Both the position numbers and the translations under genes were made by a program. The notes below the pieces were generated by a model that did no database searches, was not told where the DNA came from, and saw only the letters and a list, made by a program, of their open reading frames with translations. DNA of 58,000 bases from Adiantum capillus-veneris (lineage: Eukaryota; Streptophyta; Polypodiopsida; Polypodiales; Pteridaceae), in the NCBI GenBank assembly GCA_014529385.2, contig CM043953.1, forward strand, positions 81,416,338-81,474,337, given 5' to 3'. Below, one piece after another: positions 48,265 to 58,000 of the stretch. Each line of letters begins with the position of its first letter. The first letter of the stretch is position 1.

Positions 48265-49153
48265 TCAGTTTAAGGAGCTACAATCAATACACAGGTTTCC
48301 GCAGCTCTGGAAAACAGCAAAAAAGAGAGGTTTTTTGGTCATAACTCCCTCACCCGAACTCGGAATACAGTGATCCAGGAGTCTATCTTTATGTTTTTGG
48401 GCATTCCAGACGCATTGGCATGCTCATATTTGCCAAAATCTACAATTTTTTGTAGCAAACAGCCAGCTCACACAAGCATAGGAGATGTCCAGTTTTGCAC
48501 TCGGCAATAGATTTACAGGTTACAGGTGAAGAATTCAGCATTTACACAGGTTTTGGAGAGGGGCATAGAGCTTTTGCATCATGATATTGTGTTATCGAAG
48601 ATTATGTTTGGTTGTTGTGGGTCCGTTATGGACAGCCGCCTATGTAAGAAAGGTTGTGGGAAGAAATTGAGGAGGTTATATTGTCAGATTGAGTACTTTG
48701 TGGTTATGTATGGATATGCGGTCAATGTATTTTGGAAAACTACAGCCTTTGTGAGGGTCGAGTGAGGTTTTTTGAATCCTTGCCTTGAGAGCTTTGGTAC
48801 CTTGGCAAGGTGGATTAGCAACTGGAGCGAACCCCCGACTGGCCCCGCGAAAGACCTCATATGTCGTTTATGACTATGGGAAGAAGGTGGATGTATGGAT
48901 ATGTGGTACAGGACAGCGTATGGATTGCATTTGCATACAGGTCCATGTGGACATTCTTTTAGAGTATTTATGCATAGTACTGAGGCAGTCTGTGGCAAAG
49001 TGAGTCAGTGGATTTTCCCTTGGCAGTGAGAGATTTTCTGTCAGTGTTTATGAGCACTTTGGTTGAGATTGTCACTTGAGATATTGTCCAAATACAAACG
49101 AAACTCTGCTGAAATTTTGTCAAAATCCTTTGGAAGAAATTAAGAGAGTGAAG

Positions 49154-49810
49154 ATGGCAGAAAGTTCAACTCAAGTCACACAGATTGTTGGAGAGAAGCT
49201 GACCAGAGAGAACTACAGCATATGGTCTTACAGGATGGAGAAATTTATCATGGGCAAAGGTTTATGGGATTATATTACAAGTGAACAAGAGTGTTCGGAG
49301 GTTGGTTTGGAACCAAATAGAGAGAATGTTGAAGCACATAAAACATGGCAAGCAGGAGTAGAAGCTTACAAGAAGTGGATTGAGAATTCAAGGAAAGTGA
49401 TGCATTGGATTTCACTATGCATTAGTGACTTCTTTATACCACATGTGAAGAAGGCTCAATCTCCAAAGGAAGCATGGGAGATACTAGCAAGAATGAACAG
49501 CTCCAATACAGAACCACGAAAAGTTCACTTGAAGCAAAGGTTACATTGTGTATGGCGAGGAAATAGATCCATATCAGATTATGTGACAGAGATAAAGCAA
49601 ATACAGGAAGATCTTGCGAGCATTAATGTTGAAGTTCCAAATGATGACTTAGTTTCAGTGACATTGAATGGTTTGGGACCGGAATACAAGTCATTGGAAG
49701 AAAGATATATTGGCACGTGGAAGAAAGAAAGGTCGCTTGTTCTCATTGGAAGCTGGAGATCCATGTTTACACAGTGGTATGTATGCAAACAAATCAGCCA
49801 CTCAAGATAA
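49154..49810 (+). pseudogene. Copia-2 gag, fused by deletion to pre-integrase
   Basis: ATG at 49154 gives MAESSTQVTQIVGEKLTREN and YSIWSYRMEKFIMGKGLWDY, then HLKQRLHCVWRGNRSISDYV and DDLVSVTLNGLGPEYKSLEE, a UBN2-type copia gag. After about residue 190 the sequence passes directly into GRKKGRLFSLEAGDP in another frame (pre-integrase). The zinc knuckle and the whole protease are therefore missing. The ATG is preceded by about 890 bp of leader after the PBS. Confidence 0.82.
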
Positions 49811-50852
49811 TTGGGCAAGGTTATGGCATAAGAGGATTGGTCATGTCAATTTTAGAAGACTAAAGCATATGCAATAAAATCAAATTGTACGTGGATTACC
49901 AAAGTTTGGCAGATTGAATTTTGATCATGTTTGTGAAGCTTGTCAATTTGGAAAGCAATCTCGTTTACCATTTCCAAAGAGGAGGAGAATTAGCCAAAGT
50001 CCTTTGGAAATTGTTCATTCAGATATTTGGGGACCTTGTGATCATGCTACGCCAAATGGTTGTTAATATTTTATCACATTCACGGATGATTACAGCAGAA
50101 TGACATGGGTTTACTTTCTAAAGGCAAAGTCAGAGGCATTTGAGGTATTCTTGGAGTTCAAAGTTATGGTTGAGAAAGAGAATGGTTGTCAAATTAAATG
50201 CCTACGTACAGATGGAGGGGGAGAGTACATGTCACACAGTTTTGATGATTACTTACGTGAACAAGGCATAAGAAGACAGATTACTTGCAGATACACACCA
50301 CAACAAAATGGAGTTGTTGAGAGAAAGAATAGAGTCATAGCAGAGATTGCAAGAGCCATGATGAATGAGATGAATATGCCATTAACATATTGGGCTGAAG
50401 CAGTTCATACAGCAATACACATTATGAATCGAACACCAACAGCTGCCATTCATGAAATTTCACCTTATGAGAGACTTTATGGGATCAAGCCAACAGTTTC
50501 CTACATGAAAGTTTTTGGATGTGTTTGCTATGTTCATGTGCCAAATGAAGCAAGAAAGAAGATGGAGCCAAAGGCATTGAAGTGTATATTCTCGGGCTAC
50601 CCAGTTGAAAAGAAGGGTTACAAATGCTATGATCCTATGACAAGACAAGTTTATGTCAGTAGAGATGTCAGATTTTGTGAGCATGAGCCATGGTATAAAC
50701 CAAAGCCAGTGATGATAGAAGATGAGTATGAAGAGCAAGAGAATGTGCGACATATTGTTGATAAGCCAGGACCATCAACAAGAACTATTTCAGGACCACA
50801 TATGGCAGAGGAGAGTACAGGAAGTGTCAACCCATGGAGCGGTCGTTTGTGA
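49720..50852 (+). pseudogene. Copia-2 integrase
   Basis: One frame with stops at 49875 and 50064. It contains LWHKRIGHVNFRRLKHMQ, CEACQFGKQSRLPFPK (zinc region), HSDIWGP, DDYSRMTWVYFLKAKSEAFE, LRTDGGGEYMSHSFDDYL, YTPQQNGVVERKNRVIAEIA and VFGCVCYVHVPNEARKKMEP. The D...D...E core is complete apart from the stops. TGA at 50850 ends the block. Confidence 0.85.
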
Positions 50853-52676
50853 GATAAGAAGCAAGACGAGAAAGGCAAGAAGAAAGTGGTTGAAGAGAGT
50901 TCTGGAGATGAAAGCTTCGATGAAGAGCATGGTTTACCACATTTGAGGACACCTGGTAGTAAGCATATTGAGAAATATGTACCCCCATATGCAAGAGTTG
51001 AAGAGAAGAGTGCACCACAATTGAGAAGATCAGAGAGGGTGCGTTATCCAGTTGATAGATTGACATACAACGGTTACATGCGTACACATTATGCATACAT
51101 GGTTTCACGTGTGCAACATAAAGAGCCTACATGTTTTCAAGAGGCAATTGGAAAATCAGAATGGGAGTCATCTATGGATGATGAGATGGATGCTCTTGTG
51201 AAGAATGACACTTGGGATTTGGTTCGCTTGCCAAGTGGAAAGAAAGCAATTGGTTCAAAATGGGTATACAAATTCAAGTGCAAGTCAGATGGTAGTGTGG
51301 AAAGATACAAAGTGAGGCTTGTTGCTAAACATTATGCACAAACAAAAGGTCTTGATTATGATGAGACATTTAGTCCAATTGCAAAGATGACAACAATCAG
51401 ATTGGTGATAGCAATGGCAAGTATGTTTGGTTGGAAGTTACGGAAAATGGATGTGGATAATGCATTCTTGAATGGTGACTTGGAAGAAGAAGTTTATATG
51501 ATACAGCCAGAGGGTTATCAACATCCAGAGTTTCCATATTATGTGTGTAAGTTGAAGAAAGCATTGTATGGTTTGAAGCAAGCATCTAGAGCTTGGTGTG
51601 AAAAGATAACCAGATTCTTGAAGAAGATTGGATTTAAACAGTCTACTGCCGATCACTCATTGTTTTTGAAGCATGTTGATGGAGAGATCATCGTTATTGT
51701 TATCTATGTTGATGACTTGATTCTCACTGGAAGTCATGATGAGCAAATTTTTCATGTCAAGAAGAGTTTGTTGAGAGAATTCAACATGAAGGACCTTGGT
51801 GAGTTGAGATATTTCTTGGGAATTGAAATTGTCGACACTTTATCAAGAATTTGGATGATACAAAGACAATACGCGTTGGATATGCTTGAGAAGTATGGAA
51901 TGACAGCGTGCAAACCAGTTGATACACCTCTTGATCAAAATGTGAAGTTGTTTGATGATGGACATTACATTGAGGATGTCACTATGTACCACAAGATGGT
52001 TGGAAGCCTTGTTTACTTGACAATAACAAGGCCAGATTTGAGTTATGCAGTGGGTGTTGTGAGTCAATTCATGCAAAAGCCATGTAAAAGTCATCTTGAT
52101 GCAGTGAGACGGATTATGAGATATGTGAAAGCCACTGTCAGTTATGGAATGTTTTATGAAAAGAATGGGAATCTTTGTCTTTATGGTTACACAGATGCAG
52201 ATTGGGCAGGAGATTTTATGGATAGAAGATCTACAAGTGGTTATGCATTTTCCATTGGCAATGGTATGATAAGTTGGAGTAGCAAGAAGCAATCAACTGT
52301 AGCATTATCAAGTACATAAGCTGAATATCTTGGAGCAGCTTTGGCAGCATGTGAAGAGTCATGGTTGAGAGTACTTATGGTAGACTTTGGTTTTGACTAT
52401 CTTGACAGTGTCATTATATATTGTGACAATATTAGCAGCAGCATGTTGGCAAAGAATCCAGTCTACCATGCTCACACTAAACACATTGAGATACATTATC
52501 ACTTCATTAGAGAAAAAGTTTTGGCAAATGAGATTGATTTGGTGTATGTGAAGACAAATGATCAAATTGCGGATATATTCACAAAAGCTCTTGGAAAGGA
52601 GAAGTTTTGCTACTTTCGTGAAGCATTGGGAATCCATCATATGCAAGCTCACTCTGAGCTTGAGGGGGAGTGTTAA
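50853..52676 (+). pseudogene. Copia-2 reverse transcriptase and RNase H
   Basis: Same frame, open from 50886 to TAA at 52317. RT has DEMDALVKNDTWDLVRLPSG, KARL-type VRLVAKHYAQTKGLDYDETF, MDVDNAFLNGDLEEEVYM, ALYGLKQASRAW and VIYVDDLILTGS. RNase H has GYTDADWAGDFMDRRSTSGY and WSSKKQSTVALSST, then the stop lies inside the motif before AEYLGAAL. The rest (52341-52676) reads KNPVYHAHTKHIEIHYHFIR and DQIADIFTKALGKEKF. Catalytic Asp residues are kept. Confidence 0.87.
52660..52670 (+). promoter_or_regulatory. Copia-2 polypurine tract
   Basis: TTGAGGGGGAG, followed by 15 nt TGTTAAATAATATGA before the LTR start shared with the 5' copy (52686). Confidence 0.75.
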
Positions 52677-52685
52677 ATAATATGA

Positions 52686-52901
52686 TGTTAAAGAATATGT
52701 CCATTGTGCTATGGGCGGCCGGACACTGACTATACTATGTTGTAAATATACTTTAGATAATTGTTAAAAGAAGAAGAAGAGAAGAGCAGCTCGTTGAATG
52801 ACTGCTGCAGGGTAATGATTGTGTGTGTGTGTGTCTCGATGTGTGTTGGTGTGTGTGCATAGTCTTCTTTTCTACCTTCTCCATCACCTGCGCACTCTAA
52901 A
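52686..52901 (+). repeat. Copia-2 3' LTR
   Basis: 216 bp, ending CTCTAAA where the other LTR ends CTCTACA; eight differences in total. Confidence 0.92.
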
Positions 52902-52907
52902 TTTTTT

Positions 52908-53290
52908 AGAAGGTGTTTTTTGTCAAAATTGAAGCAAGACATAGCCAAATTGTGTGCCATTTCTTCCCCTTTCCCCACTTCTTGTCTTTGCTCGACTCCA
53001 AGTACTTGGTGCCGGTGTGTGAGATGTGTGTGCCTCTGTGGGCCTCTGCGTGTGTGAGAGAGAAAGAGAGAGTGGTGTGTGATGCGATATTGTTGTAAAT
53101 GGGAAAAATTGGTTTGGTGTGTTGCCAGTTGATGATGTGAAGCGTATGTGCATTGATATGCATGCATACAGTGATCTGTATGCAAAGGTGTGGAGTTTTG
53201 ATGGTGTTTTTTAGTGGATGGGGGAGTTGTAGAAACCGTGGGCTATAAAGAGGCAATTGTTTGTGTGCTGGGAGTGTTCCCCTTTCCCCA
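52908..53290 (+). repeat. TG-2 3' LTR, part after Copia-2
   Basis: AGAAGGTGTTTTTTGTCAAA onward matches 44131-44505 of the 5' LTR; ends CCTTTCCCCA. Confidence 0.72.
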
Positions 53291-55016
53291 TTTACACCAC
53301 CTTCGATGTTGGTGTTGCCTAAGGTAGTAAAAAGAGAGGATCTCTTCACACTAAACTTGTAATTAGTCCATTCCAAGAGAGAGAATTCCAGACACAAAAT
53401 AATCAATCATGCAAGTCTTTCCTCTTTTTAGGTGCAATGGCATATTTTTCTCTCATGTTGTCAAAGTACATTTGTGCCTTCTCTAGTAGACATGAATGGC
53501 CAAACATATGCAACACATTAAATTATAAGTGATTGCACCTCGGTGATGCCCTTGCATTGCTCCCTTCAAAACAATCTAGAGCCTCCTTAGAGAGATCTTC
53601 CTCATATACATGTACTTATAAATGCATTTCAATTTAATCCAGTTCAAAGAGCCCAAACTTCACACTCTTGAAAATAGCCAAATGCTTCTTGGATTTATAC
53701 CTATTGAGAATTTTCTACTAACAATACAATCCAAGAGACATCATTTGGAGCTCGTTCGCAACTTCTTCTTCTTTTGAAAGTACACTGCAATTGTTGACCA
53801 AAGCATTTATAGCGTGATGTTTTATTCCAAGAGCCCCTAACTAACCACCTCATTATGGATATTTTTGCTCATGTCAACTTGTTACTTAATTGCAAGGCAC
53901 AAAATTTGAAGAAAGCGACAATAAATGTGATTTAAAAAAATGAGCACTCAAGGGAATGATGCACAAACTCTTAAAATGTGTAAGGGGCATAATGCACACA
54001 AATGGAGGGACGTGGGAGTTAAAGTGGATTGTGTGGGGTTGACTGCAGTCAAGCGAATAGGTTCAAGCATCTATAGTTAAGTATGTTCTCATCCCTCAAA
54101 GAATAACATAATTTTGTAAATGGGGCCAATTTGAATGGTGTAAAGTATAAATTAAATGCAACTTTTCAAGCCATGCATTGCTAGCTTGCATACATGTGGA
54201 TTTCAATATGCTTCGAGGAATCTTTTGAGCTTTATTTCTTGCTTGCTTTGTTGCTCCTTTGTTGTATCTTACCACTTCCTCCTTCATGTCTCACTCATAA
54301 ATGACTTTTGTTGCATGAGAAATATGGAGATGAGGGTGGAATTGAGATTTCTATATAGGAAGCTCACCAAGCATGGTTTGTGCTAATGTGGAAAGCCTAA
54401 TCTTTGGCATAGGTGCTAACCACAACATATACAATATGATGTTATTCTCAAAGAGCTTATGACTAAGAAAATATTGTTAATTTTTTGGCCCTTGCAACTA
54501 TTGACATAATGTCCTCTCACACTTTGCATTAGCCAATGAGAGTAACCCACTACTTGGCTTGCTTGGATGGCCACGATTGGCCATGTCTTGTAATCTTGTA
54601 ATCATTTTATCTTAAATAGGAAATTTATTTCAATTCTCAAGGTTTCTATTTTTGAATCTCTAATATCTCTATATTTTAAATTGTGACTATAATTCGCTAA
54701 TATCTCTATCTTATATTTGATTCTGAAGATTTTTAGAAGTCTAACTCCGAACTGGAAAATCTTTCTATATGTATATTTATATTATAATTTACACTTTTTG
54801 GTTTCTCAATTATAAAGTTTATGAAATATTTCATATAAATTTCATTATTTATCAATCTATTTTATTTTATTTATTTATTTAGTTTATCTAGATATGTTGT
54901 TTTAATCAAACTATTTGATTCAATATATCAAGTATTTATTGAAATTCTATTCTAGATGTCTTTCAGCGTTGTTGATTTTTTACGTTGTCATTGTCATTGT
55001 CATATTTTAGAATAGA

Positions 55017-55019
<3 letters not shown>
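53291..55019. other. AT-rich interval, nothing recognised
   Basis: Stops in all frames; the longest ORFs show no motif. From about 54600 the sequence is very AT-rich with ATTT/TTTA runs. No LTR or TIR pair was found. Confidence 0.5.

Positions 55020-55096
<77 letters not shown>
55020..55096. repeat. (GA)n microsatellite
   Basis: About 38 GA dinucleotides. A short (GT)n follows at 55315-55330. Confidence 0.96.
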
Positions 55097-55098
<2 letters not shown>

Positions 55099-55930
55099 TG
55101 AAGATTGTTCGTTTGCAGGTGTTTTGTGTGTAGCTAGACCTTGCTAAAAATTCTTCCTACAGGAGCTTACATTGCAAGGAGGGCAAATATGCCAGGTTTA
55201 CATATAGATGATATGCCCTTGAGCTTTGGGATGGCAGAGAGAGGCGCCTTCAGCTTAAGGTAGCAGAGAGGCATGTCTTCAACTCATAGTGATAGAGAGG
55301 GGGGCAACTCAAGGGTGTGTGTGTGTGTGTCGCGCACAATATAACGCAAGAATTGGAAAACAAAGAGTGGTGCTAAATACTGGGCATAACCTAAAGTAGA
55401 TTAACAACTTGTTCATTGATCACCCATTGATCATTGCAAGCCAACCAACCCAACACTACATGCACTGTAGTGGAGAAACAACTACATTGCATTTAACATG
55501 CAGTGGAGATGTGGAGAAATGTGTGCAATGGGCTTGGCCTCCAGTGGAGGTTGAAAAAATGACCTATACCTATATAAGCTAGGTTGTCATCGTAAAGAAA
55601 TCATAGTAGTTATGATATTAGAAATGCAGTGGCATGTGTTTAGTGGAGGACTGAGATCACATCACTCTCTTGCTCTCTTTCCTTTTAGAGAAGTACCTTT
55701 TACAGTTTATCTAGTGGCCTACCTCCAACTGCAATGAGCAATCGCATCTTGGCCAGATAGCGGTCTAAAAGTGGTCAAAAAATAGTCGGTCGGTTGGCCG
55801 ATTGGCCGGTGGTCGACTTTTAGGCAGACTTGTCTTCTCAAGAGCGGCCACACATGGGTGCATTGGAGAGTCCAACTTAGGCTTGTCTACACAAGGGCGG
55901 CTACACAGGGTTTCTTCTCATGAGAGAGGA
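55097..55930. other. Non-coding interval upstream of Copia-4
   Basis: No gene. Repeated CAGTGGAG and GGCCGGT/CGGTTGG motifs occur (55455-55560, 55790-55820). It may include U3 of the Copia-4 5' LTR, whose start cannot be set because the 3' LTR lies outside the window. Confidence 0.35.
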
Positions 55931-56258
55931 TAGCTCTTTTGGCCTATAAACAGATGCCTTTACTACACACATTTTGCATTGTGAAGTTGATGAAGCAAGG
56001 TGCATATGAGGTGGTGAGAGTGAAGCAAGGTGGGAGTTCCAGCAAGGGTATAATCCCTTTGTAACCTACTTCTAATTTGAAGTACTAAAGCCATTGAGTG
56101 GTTGCTTTCCCATGGACGTAGCCCACATTGGGTGAACCACGTATATCGTGCTCTCTCTCTTTCTCTCTACACTATAATCTCTTGTGTGTGAAAAGTATTT
56201 CTCTCCATTAAGTAAACTACTCTAATATCTACTTAGCTACGTCCTATTTCCTAACAAC

Positions 56259-56270
56259 TGGTATCAGAGC
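56259..56270 (+). promoter_or_regulatory. Copia-4 primer-binding site (initiator Met tRNA)
   Basis: TGGTATCAGAGC two bases after the LTR end CCTAACA. Confidence 0.93.
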
Positions 56271-56328
56271 AAGGTTTGCTTGTAGCTAAAATATCTCAAG
56301 GAAAGGATTCCTTGAATTGAGTGGAGTA

Positions 56329-57150
56329 ATGGCAAAGGAAGGTAATCTCAAGATTGAGAAGTTCAACGGCAAAAACTATCAACATTGGAAGATGTAGATT
56401 GAAGACTATCTCTACCAGAAGGACCTTTATTTGCCACTAGGCGATCTTGCAAAGAAGCCTGCAACAATGGAAGATGAAGCATGGACTGTCCTTGACCGAA
56501 AGGGATGAGGAGCAATCTGGCTAAGCTTGGCATCAACAGTTGCCTTCAACATTTTGGAGATGAAGATCACGGAGAACTTGATGAAGTCACTTGATGGCCT
56601 CTACAAGAAACCATCAACATCCAATAAGGTATTTCTCATGAATTGATTGTTCAATCCAAAAATGGTAGAGAGTGGATCAGTTGTAGAACACCTATACGAC
56701 TTCAACATGAAAATAAGCAAGCTTGGATTGGTGAATGTCAATTTCGACAACGAAGTGCGAGCCCTCCTTCTACTATCATCTCTATCGGATAGAGATGATA
56801 GTAGAAGTGCGAGCCCTCCTACTATCATCTCTATCAGATAGTTGGGACATCCTTGTGATAGTTGGGACAAATGGGTTGTAATTAACTTTGTCTCTGACAC
56901 AAAGACTCTTAAGTTTGATGATGTTGTGGGTGTTCTTATAAGCAAGGAAATGCAAAGGAGAAGCACAGGTAAATCATCAAGTGCTACACTGTCAATGAAA
57001 ACGAGGGGAAGATCAAAGGAGAGGTCAAAAATCAAAAGGGTCGTGATCACATAAGGAGGAGTAAGTTAGCACAAAGTCAGTTCTTGAATGTTGGAACTGC
57101 GACGGCAAGAAGGGCCACGTTCAAAAGGATTGCTGGTCAAAGAAGAGGAA
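56329..57150 (+). pseudogene. Copia-4 gag
   Basis: ATG 56329 opens MAKEGNLKIEKFNGKNYQHW (copia gag start). Stops: TAG 56395, TGA 56506, TGA 56644. The frame continues with MVESGSVVEHLYDFNMKISK and VRALLLLSSLSD, where a snap-back duplication (56752-56850) disrupts it. It resumes in shifted frames as WDKWVVINFVSDTKTLKFDD and reaches a CCHC knuckle at 57089-57133 (CWNCDGKKGHVQKDC). The knuckle binds the genomic RNA. Confidence 0.82.
56752..56850. repeat. Snap-back palindrome plus direct duplication in Copia-4 gag
   Basis: CTTCTACTATCATCTCTATC (56767-56786), one base G (56787), then its exact reverse complement (56788-56807). The sequence from GAAGTGCGAGCCCTCCT (56752) is repeated from 56804, and GATAGTTGGGACA is doubled near 56837 and 56857. 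Confidence 0.95.
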
Positions 57151-57154
57151 AGAG

Positions 57155-57919
57155 TTGGAGTCTCAAGACAACAAGCCAACATGGAAGGCCAATGTGGCAG
57201 GTAAAGTAGAGCAAGACACTCTAATTCTCTCATTAGACAATATGTCTAATTCTTGGATAGTAGACGATGAAGGTCACAACATTGCATTCGGAAACAAACG
57301 GTGGAAGATCTCAAAGGGATCTTTGTTGGTTGCCAAAGCAAAAAAGGTTGGTACACTTTACTTGTGTACTATCAGCACACAATCTTTAACTTGTGCAGCA
57401 ACTATAGAAGTCAACAGTGAGGTGTGGCACCACCGGCTTGGGCATATGAGTGCCAAAGGAATGCAAATCCTTCAATCAAAGAAGCTTCTAGCAGGTTTGA
57501 AATAGGTAGACTTAGAGTTCTGTGAAGATTGTGTTTATAGTAAACAAAAGAGGATAAATTTTCAAAAGACAAGAAATGAAAGAAAAAATAAAAAACTGTA
57601 ATTGATTCATTCTCATGTTTGGGGTCCTGCAAGTACACCATCCCTTGGTGGCTCGTTGTACTATATAACATTCATAAACAATGCAACTAGGAAAACATGG
57701 TTTTATGTAATGAAGAATAAATCTGATGTGTTTTCCATATTTCAATGGTGGAAAGCCTTTGTGGAGAATGAAGCAGATACCAAGCTTAAATGCTTCAGAT
57801 CCGACAATGGAGGTGAATATTGTAGCCAAGATTTTGAAAGATTTTGTGCTAGCAATGGCATTCGGAGGCAAAGGTCAACCCCAAGGACACCTCAAAAAAA
57901 TGGCTTTCGGAAAGGATGA
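57155..57919 (+). pseudogene. Copia-4 pre-integrase and integrase, protease deleted
   Basis: The frame reads NSWIVD (the lead-in to a copia protease active site), then immediately DEGHNIAFGNKRWKISKGSL, a segment that normally lies well beyond the protease. The protease core is therefore deleted. VWHHRLGHMSAKGMQILQSK and CEDCVYSKQKRINF form the zinc region. After stops at about 57503 and 57600, 57602-57919 reads HVWGPASTPSLGGSLYYITF, LKCFRSDNGGEYCSQDFERF and TPQKNGF; the frame then shifts by one near 57905 (ERAQSIRLHAGLPLELWTEV) and runs off the window. Confidence 0.82.
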
Positions 57920-58000
57920 ACACAACAATCATGGAGCGAGCACAAAGCATACGGCTACATGCAGGCCTACCGCTTGAGCTTTGGACAGAAGTAGTAACTA

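Larger units (their letters stand above)
48034..52901 (+). mobile_element. Copia-2: near-complete Ty1-copia element
   Basis: 4868 bp, plus strand. LTRs 48034-48249 and 52686-52901 are both 216 bp, differ at eight positions (about 4%), and are flanked by runs of six T (48028-48033 and 52902-52907) acting as TSD. The PBS TGGTATCAGAGC (48253-48264) is followed by a leader, a gag from 49154, and pol in one frame broken by TAA 49875, TAA 50064, TGA 50850 and TAA 52317. The gag C-terminus and protease are missing. It inserted in the TG-2 3' LTR at the position of the TATA-like segment. Confidence 0.93.
43068..53290 (+). mobile_element. TG-2: TR-GAG/LARD-like copy with nested Copia-2 and an RT insert
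   Basis: Plus strand. 5' LTR 43068-44505, PBS-like TAGTGCCCCC 44511-44520, gag from 44608, ORF2 45099-46873, 3' LTR from about 46915, interrupted at 48034-52901 by Copia-2 and ending at 53290. Without Copia-2 the element is about 5.35 kb. The left boundary is supported by the abrupt end of a copia RT relic at about 43058. No clear TSD. It differs from TG-1 by lacking the CT insert and by carrying a 484-bp RT fragment. Confidence 0.72.
55931..58000 (+). mobile_element. Copia-4: 5' part of a Ty1-copia (TNT1/Tork-like) element
   Basis: TATAAA at 55945-55950, an LTR end CTAACA at 56256, PBS TGGTATCAGAGC at 56259-56270, gag from ATG 56329, zinc knuckle, pre-integrase and integrase up to the window end. 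Stops and frameshifts are frequent. The protease is deleted. The LTR start is unknown because the 3' LTR is outside the window. Confidence 0.85.

Noticed and set aside
56090-56256. Exact start of the Copia-4 LTR
   Set aside because: Only one LTR is in the window, so the 5' boundary cannot be set; only the LTR end, TATA box and PBS are supported.

Overview
This is nuclear DNA from a land plant with a large, repeat-rich genome. The evidence is four Ty1-copia elements (three with a PBS matching initiator-Met tRNA), several Ty3-gypsy relics, very long (CT)n tracts and intron-like T-rich 3' splice junctions. The taxon cannot be fixed from sequence alone; a fern or gymnosperm is plausible. No rRNA, tRNA, CRISPR or bacterial-type operon was seen. 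Nearly every gene-like stretch carries stops or frameshifts, so most entries are pseudogenes.

Region 1 (1-14.4 kb) is a minisatellite landscape holding degenerate host-type genes. A family of tandem repeats with the core CAAGTGGTGGA appears as an in-frame array (1-480), a 50-bp-period array (about 5220-5930) and a higher-order array (6577-9611). The last is bracketed by two 411-bp direct repeats. Between the arrays lie a frameshifted multi-exon gene with a DGEHS motif (713-3356), a divergent SET-domain exon (3753-4309), and two adjacent FCP1/NIF-type HAD phosphatase-like pseudogenes (10136-11346 and 11883-12534).

Region 2 (14.7-26.25 kb) holds Ty3-gypsy relics: a gag on the plus strand, a tandemly duplicated RNase H/integrase segment on the minus strand, and another integrase on the minus strand. 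A structurally complete Ty1-copia element (Copia-1, 18648-24187) is inserted in the RNase H relic. It has 191-bp LTRs, a TGTAT target-site duplication, PBS and PPT, and is broken by two nonsense codons.

Region 3 (26.27-53.29 kb) is built from three copies of one long-LTR retroelement family, called TG-1, TG-2 and TG-3 here. The family encodes a gag and an unrecognised acidic ORF2 but, apart from one foreign-looking RT insert, no pol. This matches the TR-GAG/LARD type of non-autonomous element. Copies TG-3 and TG-2 were each hit in an LTR by a younger copia element (Copia-3 at 36106-40513, Copia-2 at 48034-52901). A Ty3-gypsy PR-RT relic (about 32470-34460) separates TG-1 and TG-3, and TG-2 begins inside an older copia relic.

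Region 4 (53.3-58 kb) is mostly featureless AT-rich DNA with a (GA)n tract. It is followed by the 5' part of a fourth copia element that runs off the window end.

The strongest leads are: the TR-GAG-like family with its conserved ORF2; a large inverted copy of the R-U5 region beside the PBS of Copia-3; a 20-bp perfect snap-back palindrome in the Copia-4 gag; the RT fragment bracketed by a 265-bp duplication inside TG-2; the multi-level minisatellite; and the SET and DGEHS genes.
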